Assembly (NCBI GenBank): GCA_023435985.1
Contig: JAEZKY010000144.1
Span: forward strand, 1-12,440
DNA from: Bacillota bacterium
GTDB lineage: Bacteria; Bacillota; Clostridia; Clostridiales; Clostridiaceae
Direction: 5' to 3'
Length of the DNA: 12,440 nucleotides
This document shows positions 5,740 through 12,440 of this stretch, piece by piece. Within the stretch, counting starts at the first letter, position 1. Each line of letters opens with the position of its first letter. Made by a program: the position numbers and the translations under genes. Under the pieces are notes generated by a model that was given only the letters and a program-made list of their open reading frames with translations, had not been told where the DNA came from and did not search any database.

Positions 5740-7443
5740 ATGTCAAAATATATGGTAATTGATGGTGAAAGGGTAGAGTTTGATAATGAAAAAAATATTC
5801 TGGATTTAGTAAAGAAGGCAGGCATTGATTTACCAACGCTTTGCTACTATTCAGATTTATCAATTTATGGGGCGTGCAGAATGTGCGTTGTTGAAGATGA
5901 AAGAGGCAGTATTATAGCCTCTTGTTCAACTCCACCAAAGGACAAGATGATAATTAAAACTAATACACCTAAGCTTCATAAGCATAGAAAGATGATTTTA
6001 GAATTATTGCTTGCAGCTCACTGTAGAGATTGTACTGTATGTGAGAAGAATGGTAAATGTAAACTTCAAAGATTAGCATTACGCTTTGGTATTACAAACA
6101 TTCGTTTCAAGAGTAGTGAGGTAAAAGCAGAAATAGATACATCATCAAAAGCGATTGTTCGTGATCCAAGCAAGTGCATTTTATGTGGTGATTGCGTTAG
6201 AATGTGCAATGAAATACAAAATGTGGGTGCAATTGATTTTGCACATAGAGGTTCCGATATGGTAGTAAGTCCAGCCTTCGGGAAAAATTTAAGTGAAACA
6301 AATTGTGTGAACTGTGGACAATGTGCAACTGTATGTCCTACAGGCGCAATTATAATTAATAGTGATGTTAAGAATGTTTGGAAAGCTATATATAATCCTA
6401 AACAGAGAGTGGTTGCACAAGTTGCACCAGCAGTGAGAGTAGCTTTAGGCGAAGAATTTGGGATGAGATTAGGTAAAAATGTAATGGGAAAAATTGTTGC
6501 GGCTATGAGAAGGCTAGGCTTCGATGATATTTATGACACTTCTTTAAGTGCAGATCTTACTGTTATTGAAGAATCTAAGGAATTTTTAGGAAAGTTAGAA
6601 TCAGGTGATAATAAACTTCCTTTATTTACTTCTTGTTGTCCAGCTTGGGTTAGATATGCGGAAACAAAGCATCCAGAATTATTACCGTATGTATCCAGCT
6701 GTAAATCTCCGATGCAGATGTTTGGTACTATTATTAAGGAATATTTTAAGGAGAAAGATGTAGAGGAAGATAAGGAGACTATATCTGTAGCAGTTATGCC
6801 TTGCACTGCTAAGAAAGCAGAAGCGGTTAGAGACGAATTTATAAGAAATGGAATTCAAGATGTCGATTATGTAATAACAACAACAGAATTAAGTGCCATG
6901 ATTAAAGAAATTGGCATTAAGTTTGATGAAGTGGAAGCAGAATCTTTAGATGTGCCATTTTCTCTATATTCAGGTGCTGGTGCAATATTTGGGGTTACTG
7001 GTGGAGTGACAGAAGCAGTTATTCGCAATGTTGTTAGTGATAAAACTTCCAAAGCTTTAAACGAAATAGAATTTATAGGAGTTCGTGGTATGGAAGGCGT
7101 AAAAGTTTGCGAGCTTTCTGTAGGAGAGAGAAAGCTTCGTATCGGAATTGCAAGTGGACTCAATAATATAGAAGGTTTGATTGAAAAAATAGAAAATGGA
7201 GAAGAGAAGTTTGATTTTATAGAAGTTATGGCATGTCCAGGCGGATGCATATGTGGAGCAGGACAACCATTCATTCTAGGTGAAGATAAGATTCAAAGAG
7301 CAAGAGGATTATATAAAGTGGATAAGGTAGCTCAAATTAAGAGAAGTGAAGAAAATCCTATAGTTAAATCATTATATAAAGGGTTGCTAAAAGAGCGATC
7401 AAAAGAGCTATTGCATGTTCATTATATAAATGATATGCAATAG
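5740..7443 (+). CDS. hydA: [FeFe] hydrogenase catalytic subunit HydA (H-cluster)
   Basis: This subunit makes or splits H2 at the H-cluster. Numbering from the ATG at 5740: a [2Fe-2S] ferredoxin domain (Cys35, 46, 49, 62); the His-ligated [4Fe-4S] cluster HxxxCxxCx5C (His94, Cys98, 101, 107); two more [4Fe-4S] clusters (Cys146, 149, 152, 156 and Cys189, 192, 195, 199); then the H domain with TSCCP (Cys299 proton relay, Cys300 ligand), MPCTAKK (Cys355, Lys358) and MACPGGC (Cys499, Cys503). These numbers coincide with the well-studied Clostridium pasteurianum CpI as I remember it. A small-subunit-like tail (LLHVHY) closes the 567 residues. The ATG at 5728 directly abuts the ribosome binding site (AGAAAGG, 5721-5727), so 5740 is preferred; spacing is ~12 bases. 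The third loop reads CICGAGQP instead of the usual GGGQP. There is no signal peptide. The H-cluster maturases HydE, HydF and HydG are not in this window. Confidence 0.96.
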   Translation: MSKYMVIDGERVEFDNEKNILDLVKKAGIDLPTLCYYSDLSIYGACRMCVVEDERGSIIASCSTPPKDKMIIKTNTPKLHKHRKMILELLLAAHCRDCTVCEKNGKCKLQRLALRFGITNIRFKSSEVKAEIDTSSKAIVRDPSKCILCGDCVRMCNEIQNVGAIDFAHRGSDMVVSPAFGKNLSETNCVNCGQCATVCPTGAIIINSDVKNVWKAIYNPKQRVVAQVAPAVRVALGEEFGMRLGKNVMGKIVAAMRRLGFDDIYDTSLSADLTVIEESKEFLGKLESGDNKLPLFTSCCPAWVRYAETKHPELLPYVSSCKSPMQMFGTIIKEYFKEKDVEEDKETISVAVMPCTAKKAEAVRDEFIRNGIQDVDYVITTTELSAMIKEIGIKFDEVEAESLDVPFSLYSGAGAIFGVTGGVTEAVIRNVVSDKTSKALNEIEFIGVRGMEGVKVCELSVGERKLRIGIASGLNNIEGLIEKIENGEEKFDFIEVMACPGGCICGAGQPFILGEDKIQRARGLYKVDKVAQIKRSEENPIVKSLYKGLLKERSKELLHVHYINDMQ

Positions 7444-7528
7444 GTAAGAAAAAATTCTATGCAAACTAAAGATACCTGATTTTCTGGAAATTAAAGATGG
7501 CAATGTAGTAATTTATTGTTTCATAAAG

Positions 7529-7575
7529 AAAAGTTATACTTCAATTCAGTAGCTAAAGAAGTATAACTTTTTTTA
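7529..7575 (+). terminator. Strong rho-independent terminator after hydA
   Basis: AAGTTATACTTC (7531-7542) and GAAGTATAACTT (7558-7569) form a perfect 12-bp stem with a 15-base loop, followed directly by a T-run (7568-7574). It lies ~90 bp after the hydA stop and closes the hydCBA unit. Confidence 0.9.
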
Positions 7576-7630
7576 TTTATCTTTAATCGTATATAAGCAT
7601 TTCAGTTGTGGCTCATAAAAATTTTTAAAA

Positions 7631-7704
7631 TACAAGTATATTTTGTTATTTAAGCTTAAATATCACAAAAATTGACAGTGAGTAAAAAAAGAACTATACT
7701 TGTA
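7631..7704. promoter_or_regulatory. Dyads around the receiver-gene promoter
   Basis: Two symmetric signals bracket the promoter. A 16-bp perfect palindrome TATTTAAGCTTAAATA (7647-7662) ends ten bases before the -35 box. A 10-bp inverted pair, TACAAGTATA (7631-7640) and TATACTTGTA (7695-7704), has its right arm covering the -10 box. Both could be regulator-binding sites, but AT-rich palindromes of this size are expected now and then by chance. Confidence 0.35.
7672..7700 (+). promoter_or_regulatory. Near-consensus sigma-A promoter for the CheY-like gene
   Basis: TTGACA (7672-7677, perfect) and TATACT (7695-7700, 5/6) are exactly 17 bp apart, and A/T tracts (e.g. AAAAATTTTT near 7616-7625) lie upstream. 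Transcription would start near 7707, giving a ~110-nt leader before the receiver gene at 7818. The leader contains no obvious riboswitch. Confidence 0.75.
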
Positions 7705-7817
7705 ATTATATAGGTATTTATGTAAAAGAATGTATCTTTAGCGATTATACTTATATATAAACTGTTGCAATATTATTAATATTAAAGAGTTATTTAGGGT
7801 AAAGGGGAGTAAAAATT

Positions 7818-8171
7818 ATGAAGAGGATATTAATTGTTGATGATGCTGGATTTATGCGCCTAGCATTAAAAGACATGCTAAAGAAAAATGGGTATGATGT
7901 ACTAGGGGAAGCTGAAAATGGAGCTAGAGCTATTGAATTATATAAGGAATTGCAGCCTGATATAGTCACAATGGATATAACGATGCCGGTGATGGATGGA
8001 ATAGAAGCTTTAACCAAAATAAAAGAATTAGATTCTAAGGCAATTGTAATTGTGGTAAGTGCTATGGGACAGGAAGAGAAAATCAAAGAAGCAATTTTTG
8101 CAGGTGCGAAAGGATTTATAATAAAGCCTTTTGAAGAGGAGTATCTTCTAAAAACATTAAGTAAATTTTAA
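7818..8171 (+). CDS. Stand-alone CheY-like response regulator receiver
   Basis: This is a single receiver domain of 117 residues with no output domain. The phosphorylation site is complete: acidic pair Asp8-Asp9 (ILIVDDA), phospho-acceptor Asp53 (VTMDITMPVMDG), switch Ser81 (VVSAMGQ) and Lys103 (IIKPF). The sequence is closest in style to CheY proteins, which signal to the flagellar motor by protein contact when phosphorylated by CheA. No chemotaxis or histidine kinase gene is nearby, so the partner is unknown and the name cheY is not forced. The ATG is preceded by AAAGGGGAG at a good distance. The gene has its own promoter (7672-7700) and terminator (8203-8236), so it is probably monocistronic. 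It may serve chemotaxis or another phosphorelay (for example a Spo0F-like role, which is less likely). Confidence 0.93.
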   Translation: MKRILIVDDAGFMRLALKDMLKKNGYDVLGEAENGARAIELYKELQPDIVTMDITMPVMDGIEALTKIKELDSKAIVIVVSAMGQEEKIKEAIFAGAKGFIIKPFEEEYLLKTLSKF

Positions 8172-8202
8172 TCGAGAAATTTAATAATATTAATCGTATT
8201 TT

Positions 8203-8236
8203 AAACTTATCAATTTTAATGTTGATGAGTTTTTTA
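8203..8236 (+). terminator. Rho-independent terminator after the receiver gene
   Basis: AAACTTATCAA (8203-8213) pairs with TTGATGAGTTT (8222-8232), an 11-bp stem with one G-T pair and an 8-base loop, followed by TTT. It starts 31 bases after the stop codon. The lipase gene downstream therefore probably has its own promoter, which I could not place with confidence. Confidence 0.85.
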
Positions 8237-8302
8237 TATTAGTATTATTAGTGATGAGGAATAATTAAGTGAAAAAATTGTAGTTAGGAATGTGAAGGGA
8301 AT

Positions 8303-9745
8303 ATGATTTTATTTTGTGTGATTATAGGAATAATAGTGCTAATAACTTTGTATTTAGATGTTGCCCAAAGGATGAAAATGAATATAGTAGTTTTAAGTCT
8401 ATTTTTAGGAGGTATTCCACATTTAGTTTTAGTTATAGAGTATCTTATACAATATTTAACTAAAAAACAAATATCACAAGTGTATCAAGGAATATTTTTG
8501 TTGGAACTTATGATATTAACAGCTTATATATGGATAAGGATTAATGTTGCTCCATTTTATTATAATAAACAAACTGTAAAACATAGATTGAGAATATTAA
8601 TGGGGGGCAGACAACTTATTTTGTATGGATTATATGCAACATATATTCAAAGCATAATCTATAGTTTTTTTTATGAAAATGCATTAAATAAATTAAAGCT
8701 TTTAAACTACACATATATATGGGATAGTATTATTTCAATAATACTCATATTAATATTAATAGTTAATGGAATACTACGTATTATATGTACATCGAAGCGA
8801 CTTAACATTATAAAGAGAATAATAGTCATTGGAGCTATATGGATTCCAATCATAAATATTTTTATTATGATTTACTTATGCAATATTGCTAAACTTGAAT
8901 ATGAGCATGAATGTTATAAAGTTGATCTTGATAAAACACGGATTGATTCAGAAATATGTAAAACTAAATATCCACTTGTTTTAATTCATGGAGTGGGATT
9001 TAGAGATTTTAAATACATTAACTATTGGGGAAGAATACCAAAGGCACTTATAAGACAAGGAGCTACTATTTATTATGGAAATCAAGAAGCTTTTGGAACG
9101 GTTGAATATAATGCTAATGATATTAGAAATAAAATTTTTCAAGTTATCGATGAAACAGGCTGTAAAAAGGTCAATATTATAGCTCATTCAAAAGGCGGAC
9201 TAGATGCACGATACATGGCTAGTAAATTGGGAATGGGAAAATATATTGCTTCAATTACAATGATATCATCACCACATAGAGGCGTAAGATTTGTTGATAT
9301 TGCTTGTCATATGCCTGATGGTATATATAGATTTATTGCACGAGCATTCAATAAATATTTTAGACTTATTGGAGATAAAAATCCTGATTTTTATACCGCA
9401 ACTAGACAGTTCTCAACTTATAGCAGTAGAAAATTCAACGAAGAAATTATTGATGTAGAAGGGATATATTATCAAAGTTATGCATCTGTAATGAAAAATA
9501 TGTTTAGCGATTACATATTAACTATTCCATACATTCTTGTAAATCTGACAGAAGGTAGGAATGATGGATTAGTTTCTATTACGTCTGCAAAATGGGGTGA
9601 TTTTAAAGGAGTGCTTTCAAATAAGTATTATAGGGGAATTTCTCATGGAGATATAATAGATTTAAGGAGAGATGATTATAAAGGATTTGATGTAGTAGAA
9701 AAATATGTAGAGATAATATCAGCACTTAAGAATAAGGGATATTAA
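8303..9745 (+). CDS. Membrane-anchored lipase/esterase (six TM segments plus alpha/beta-hydrolase)
   Basis: The N-terminal ~195 residues hold six hydrophobic segments (about 2-19, 28-50, 62-82, 103-121, 141-163, 170-192). The C-terminal ~260 residues are an alpha/beta-hydrolase of the triacylglycerol-lipase type: oxyanion motif LIHGVGF (227-233), nucleophile elbow AHSKGG with Ser296, an SSPHRG motif (322-327) common in lipases, probable acid Asp421 (EGRNDG) and probable His448 (GISHGD). Positive charges cluster in the loops after segments 1, 3 and 5, while the stretch after segment 6 is acidic. The positive-inside rule therefore puts the hydrolase outside the cell. The substrate is likely an ester of a lipid or fatty acid; the true substrate cannot be read from sequence. 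There is no classical signal peptide; segment 1 would act as anchor. The ribosome binding site (AAGGGA) is close to the ATG. It has no operon partner. Confidence 0.88.
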   Translation: MILFCVIIGIIVLITLYLDVAQRMKMNIVVLSLFLGGIPHLVLVIEYLIQYLTKKQISQVYQGIFLLELMILTAYIWIRINVAPFYYNKQTVKHRLRILMGGRQLILYGLYATYIQSIIYSFFYENALNKLKLLNYTYIWDSIISIILILILIVNGILRIICTSKRLNIIKRIIVIGAIWIPIINIFIMIYLCNIAKLEYEHECYKVDLDKTRIDSEICKTKYPLVLIHGVGFRDFKYINYWGRIPKALIRQGATIYYGNQEAFGTVEYNANDIRNKIFQVIDETGCKKVNIIAHSKGGLDARYMASKLGMGKYIASITMISSPHRGVRFVDIACHMPDGIYRFIARAFNKYFRLIGDKNPDFYTATRQFSTYSSRKFNEEIIDVEGIYYQSYASVMKNMFSDYILTIPYILVNLTEGRNDGLVSITSAKWGDFKGVLSNKYYRGISHGDIIDLRRDDYKGFDVVEKYVEIISALKNKGY

Positions 9746-9752
9746 AAATACA

Positions 9753-9781
9753 TTTACAATAGGAAAATATTATTATATACT
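9753..9781 (+). promoter_or_regulatory. Promoter of the thiamin-precursor transport operon
   Basis: TTTACA (9753-9758, 5/6) and TATACT (9776-9781, 5/6) are 17 bp apart. The start would fall near 9788, about ten bases before the TPP riboswitch. This is the expected position and supports a transcript made of leader plus the three transport genes. A small hairpin TTTTCA/TGAAAA overlaps the start region (9781-9796). Confidence 0.65.
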
Positions 9782-9797
9782 TTTCATTAGTGAAAAT

Positions 9798-9950
9798 ATT
9801 ACTAGGGGTGCCTTTAGGTACGATTAAAAAATAATAGACAATTATATAAATTAGCTATTATTTTTATTCATCTGGCTAAATGCTGAGAGAGTATACTATA
9901 TACTTAACCCTTTGAACCTGATTTGGTTAGAACCAACGCAGGGAAGTGAG
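9798..9950 (+). ncRNA. TPP riboswitch (THI element)
   Basis: The conserved parts are all present in order: GGGGTGCC (9805-9812), CTGAGA (9883-9888), ACCCTTTGAACCTGAT (9907-9922), then the CCAACGCAGGGAAG block (9933-9946). ACT (9801-9803) pairs with AGT (9945-9947) at the base of P1. The optional P3 arm is long: TTTAG/CTAAA plus an 11-bp perfect helix, AAAAATAATAG (9828-9838 region) with CTATTATTTTT (about 9855-9865). The aptamer senses thiamin pyrophosphate. Since a T-tailed hairpin follows at 9982-10016, control is most likely by transcription termination: high TPP, operon off. GGGAAG (9941-9946) could pair with CTTTCT of the terminator's left arm as part of an anti-terminator; that pairing is inferred. 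Confidence 0.95.
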
Positions 9951-9981
9951 TTTAATTATGCTATTATTATGCGTAAAGAAT

Positions 9982-10016
9982 AAGCTTTCTTCTTTTGTGG
10001 GAGAAAGCTTTTTTAT
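9982..10016 (+). terminator. Riboswitch-controlled terminator
   Basis: AAGCTTTCT (9982-9990) pairs perfectly with AGAAAGCTT (10002-10010), with an 11-base loop followed by TTTTTATT. It lies ~35 bases after the aptamer and ~55 before thiZ, the usual place for the expression platform of a Gram-positive TPP riboswitch. Confidence 0.88.
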
Positions 10017-10070
10017 TATTCATAAAAATATTTTTAAATTGTCTTGTAAATTAAACAAGGAGATGATAAT

Positions 10071-10823
10071 ATGCTTGAATTTAAAGATGTTACCTTCAAA
10101 TATTCAGACGATGACTATAGGATTATAGAAGATCTATCATTCTCTTTAGAGAATGGAGAATTTATTTCGATTATAGGTACCAGTGGTAGTGGTAAAAGTA
10201 CTATTTTCAGATTGATAAATGGGTTAGAAAAATTTGAAAGTGGAGAAATTTTAATAAATGGAACTTCAATAAAAAAGATAAAGAATTATAGTGCTTATAT
10301 GCCTCAAAAAGATTTGCTTTTTCCATGGAGGACAATAGGGGAAAATCTCAGTCTGCCAATGGAATTACAAAAAATCAATAAAAGAGATAGAGAAAAAAAG
10401 GTGATTGAAATCCTTGAAGAGATTGGACTTTCAGAGTATAAAGACAAATTTCCAAAAGATCTATCAGGTGGGATGAGGCAAAGAATATCATTTGCAAGAA
10501 CAATATTAACTGGTTCTGATTTATTGCTTTTAGATGAACCTTTTAGTGCGTTAGATTCTTTGACTAAAATTTCAATGCAGGAATGGCTTTTAGAGGAATG
10601 GGAACGACTTAATAAAACAATAGTGTTTATAACTCACGATGTTGAGGAAGCAATTTTTCTATCAAAGTCAATATTTGTAGTTAATGATAAACCGATAACT
10701 CAGCTAGAGAAAATAGAAATTCCTCTGGAATATCCACGGAATAGAAGTATGCTTCAGAGGACTGAAATAGTTAATTTAAAAGAAAGCCTTATAAGCAGAC
10801 TTAGACAGAAGGTGAAATTATGA
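10071..10823 (+). CDS. thiZ: ABC transporter ATPase for thiamin pyrimidine precursor
   Basis: This cytoplasmic ATPase powers import through the permease encoded next. All ABC motifs are present in 250 residues: Walker A GTSGSGKST (36-44), Q-loop YMPQ (76-79), signature LSGGMRQR (131-138), Walker B LLLLDEP (151-157), D-loop SALD and switch His189 (ITHD). It belongs to the nitrate/sulfonate/taurine-type (NMT1-linked) ATPase class by overall style. The TPP riboswitch upstream and the thiY-like binding protein downstream point to import of a thiamin pyrimidine (HMP or its formylaminopyrimidine precursor) rather than taurine or nitrate. The ATG follows an excellent AAGGAG site. The TGA overlaps the thiX ATG (ATGA), indicating coupled translation. 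Confidence 0.92.
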   Translation: MLEFKDVTFKYSDDDYRIIEDLSFSLENGEFISIIGTSGSGKSTIFRLINGLEKFESGEILINGTSIKKIKNYSAYMPQKDLLFPWRTIGENLSLPMELQKINKRDREKKVIEILEEIGLSEYKDKFPKDLSGGMRQRISFARTILTGSDLLLLDEPFSALDSLTKISMQEWLLEEWERLNKTIVFITHDVEEAIFLSKSIFVVNDKPITQLEKIEIPLEYPRNRSMLQRTEIVNLKESLISRLRQKVKL

Positions 10824-11563
10824 AAAAAAATTTGCCTGCAATTATATTAACAACAATACTTTTAGTGCTTTGGCAAGTTATAGCAATGATAATAAATGCT
10901 CATTACATATTACCATCACCAACGCAAATTTTAGTGAAGTTATGGGAACTTAAGGAACCGTTATTTTTAGTACATCTGCCAGCAACTATGGGAGTAACGA
11001 TATTAGGACTAGCTATTTCAATTATTTTAGGATTAGCACTTGCTATATTTATGGATATGAGTGAAAAAGTGGAGAATGCTTTATATCCAGTTGTAATAGC
11101 ATCTCAAACTATACCAACTACAGCTATTGCACCACTTTTCGTACTTTGGTTTGGGTATAGTATATGGAGTAAGGTCTTGGTGACAATACTAATAACTTTT
11201 TTCCCAATAGCAATAGCTGTTCATGATGGGTTTAAAGCCACAAAAAGAGAAATGGAAGAACTTTTAATAACTTATGGTGCAAACAGAAAAGACATTTTTA
11301 TAAAACTTAAAATTCCAACTGCACTTCCATATTTCTTTTCGGCAATTAAAATGGCAGTGCCACTTAGTATAATAGGTGCAGCAATAGCCGAATGGCTTGG
11401 AGCACAAAGTGGACTTGGATATTTTAGTAAAAGAATGATGACTCAGTTAGACGGTGCGGGAGTGTTTGCACCAATTGTATTGCTATCACTTATTGCAATT
11501 ATCATAGTTGCAATTGTAAATATAATAGAGAAAAAGGTAATCAAATGGAGGAAGGAGATTTAA
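10820..11563 (+). CDS. thiX: ABC transporter permease for thiamin pyrimidine precursor
   Basis: This is a 247-residue integral membrane permease of the BPD/SsuC-like class. Hydrophobic segments are visible at about 6-26, 55-77, 88-110, 117-134, 175-193 and 215-234. The cytoplasmic EAA loop that docks the ATPase reads EELLITYGANRKDIFIKLKIP (about 146-166), with the conserved G at 153. It probably works as a homodimer with two ThiZ subunits and lipoprotein ThiY. The start overlaps the thiZ stop by four bases and AAGGTGA precedes it; thiY begins three bases after its stop. Substrate assignment comes from the riboswitch and ThiY, not from the permease itself. Confidence 0.92.
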   Translation: MKKNLPAIILTTILLVLWQVIAMIINAHYILPSPTQILVKLWELKEPLFLVHLPATMGVTILGLAISIILGLALAIFMDMSEKVENALYPVVIASQTIPTTAIAPLFVLWFGYSIWSKVLVTILITFFPIAIAVHDGFKATKREMEELLITYGANRKDIFIKLKIPTALPYFFSAIKMAVPLSIIGAAIAEWLGAQSGLGYFSKRMMTQLDGAGVFAPIVLLSLIAIIIVAIVNIIEKKVIKWRKEI

Positions 11564-11566
11564 TTA

Positions 11567-12440
11567 ATGAACAAAAGAATTTTAGCATTTGCAATGTCAT
11601 GTTTAGTGATTTTTGCAATGGTCGGCTGTAATAAAGCAGCCAATCAATCAGAAGGAAGTAAAGGTAAAGATCTTGAAGAGGTAAACGTTGTTTTGGATTG
11701 GTATCCAAATGCGGTTCATGGATTCATTTATGAAGCTATTGAGAAGGGGTATTATGAACAAGAAGGATTAAAGGTAAATATAGAGTTCCCTTCAAATACC
11801 AACGATGCTATATCACTTACTGCAGCAGGAAAGGCTGATTTAGGAATTTATTATCTTCAAGATGTAGCAATGGCAAGAGGAAATGAAAATATTCCTGTAA
11901 AATCTGTAGGGGCAATTGTTCAGTCACCACTAAGCATAGTACTTTCATTAAAAGATAAGAATATAAAGAGTCCTAAAGATCTTGTAGGAAAAAAAGTAGG
12001 ATATGGTGGAACAGCACTTTCTGAATCTATTATTTCAACAATGCTTGAAAATGTTGGTGAGAAAAAGGATTCAGCACAAACTGTTGATGTAGGTTTTGAT
12101 CTAATGAGTTCTATGACAACAGGAAATGTGGATGCAACAATAGGCTGCTTTATAAATCATGAGGTTCCAGCGCTAGAAGAACAAGGATATGATCTTAACT
12201 ATTTCTCTCCAACTGATTATGGAGTTCCTAATTACTATGAACTTATTTTCGTTGCAGGAGAAGATAATTTAAATAAGAATTCAGATAAAATAGCAAGATT
12301 TCTAAGAGCTTCTAAAAAGGGTTTTGAAGATATGAAAGCTAATCCAGATGAAGCATTAAATATATTAATGAAAAATCAAAATGCAGAAAACTTTCCACTT
12401 AGTGAAAATGTTGAGAAGAAGAGCTTCAACACTTTAATTC
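11567..12440 (+). CDS. thiY: Pyrimidine-precursor-binding lipoprotein (NMT1/THI5-like), 3' end outside window
   Basis: The frame is open for 291 codons to the window edge, so the gene is cut by the window and not broken. The N-terminus is a lipoprotein signal: MNKR, a hydrophobic core, then lipobox MVGC with Cys21 as the lipid-anchored residue, followed by a polar linker. The mature part is an NMT1/THI5-like type II periplasmic-binding fold: VVLDWYPNAVHGF (41-53), EKGYYEQEGL (59-68), DLGIYYLQDVAMAR (91-104), GYGGTALSES (145-154) and DATIGCFINHEVP (189-201). The W-Y-P-N and GCF-x-NHE motifs match ThiY, which binds formylaminopyrimidine or HMP for thiamin synthesis. The ATG has a strong GGAGGAAGGAG site. 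The operon position under a TPP riboswitch supports the role. Which pyrimidine it prefers is not settled by sequence. Confidence 0.93.
   Translation, partial: MNKRILAFAMSCLVIFAMVGCNKAANQSEGSKGKDLEEVNVVLDWYPNAVHGFIYEAIEKGYYEQEGLKVNIEFPSNTNDAISLTAAGKADLGIYYLQDVAMARGNENIPVKSVGAIVQSPLSIVLSLKDKNIKSPKDLVGKKVGYGGTALSESIISTMLENVGEKKDSAQTVDVGFDLMSSMTTGNVDATIGCFINHEVPALEEQGYDLNYFSPTDYGVPNYYELIFVAGEDNLNKNSDKIARFLRASKKGFEDMKANPDEALNILMKNQNAENFPLSENVEKKSFNTLI

Noticed and set aside
9946..10128. A 60-codon frame overlapping the riboswitch end and the start of thiZ
   Set aside because: It spans the aptamer's 3' end and the terminator hairpin and overlaps thiZ in another frame; it is a by-product of the leader RNA.
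1..12440. CRISPR array, tRNA, rRNA, insertion sequence or phage attachment site
   Set aside because: Looked for on both strands; no regularly spaced repeats, no cloverleaf with a T-loop consensus, no transposase frame and no integrase were seen.

Overview
The window is AT-rich, Gram-positive-type DNA with strong AGGAGG-like ribosome binding sites, T-tailed hairpin terminators and a three-subunit [FeFe] hydrogenase. This fits a strictly anaerobic, hydrogen-evolving Clostridium (cluster I, butyrate/solvent type). The genus is inferred from gene content and style, not from a database match.

Layout. (1) 3-1241, plus strand: the 3' part of a gene that begins before the window, a long helical protein that may be the tail of a dynamin-like GTPase. 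(2) 1242-1653: a gene-free stretch holding a distinctive, less AT-rich imperfect inverted repeat (1439-1561). (3) 1654-2817, minus strand: alanine racemase. (4) 2818-3301: a divergent intergenic region with candidate promoters for both sides, an orphan two-way terminator-like hairpin, a perfect 10-bp dyad and a possible 38-codon leader ORF. (5) 3302-7443, plus strand: hydC-hydB-hydA, encoding an NAD(H)- and ferredoxin-linked, probably electron-bifurcating [FeFe] hydrogenase, closed by a strong terminator at 7529-7575. (6) 7818-8171: a stand-alone CheY-like receiver with its own near-consensus promoter and terminator. (7) 8303-9745: a predicted membrane-anchored lipase/esterase with six N-terminal membrane segments and a probably extracellular alpha/beta-hydrolase domain. 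(8) 9753-end: a thiamin-precursor uptake operon, consisting of a promoter, a TPP riboswitch, a regulated terminator, then ATPase (thiZ), permease (thiX) and a lipoprotein binding protein (thiY, cut by the window end).

How the parts work. HydCBA would couple NADH and reduced ferredoxin oxidation to H2 production, or run in reverse, and so balance fermentation redox. The thi operon should be shut off when TPP is plentiful: TPP binds the leader and favours the terminator at 9982-10016, blocking import of the pyrimidine moiety. Alanine racemase supplies D-alanine for peptidoglycan. The receiver and the lipase are separate units with no visible partner here.

Most of the window is ordinary clostridial chromosome, and I do not see a complete unknown system. 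The items most worth a second look are the 1439-1561 structured repeat, the orphan terminator and leader ORF before hydC, the altered H-cluster loop in HydA, and the membrane-lipase fusion.
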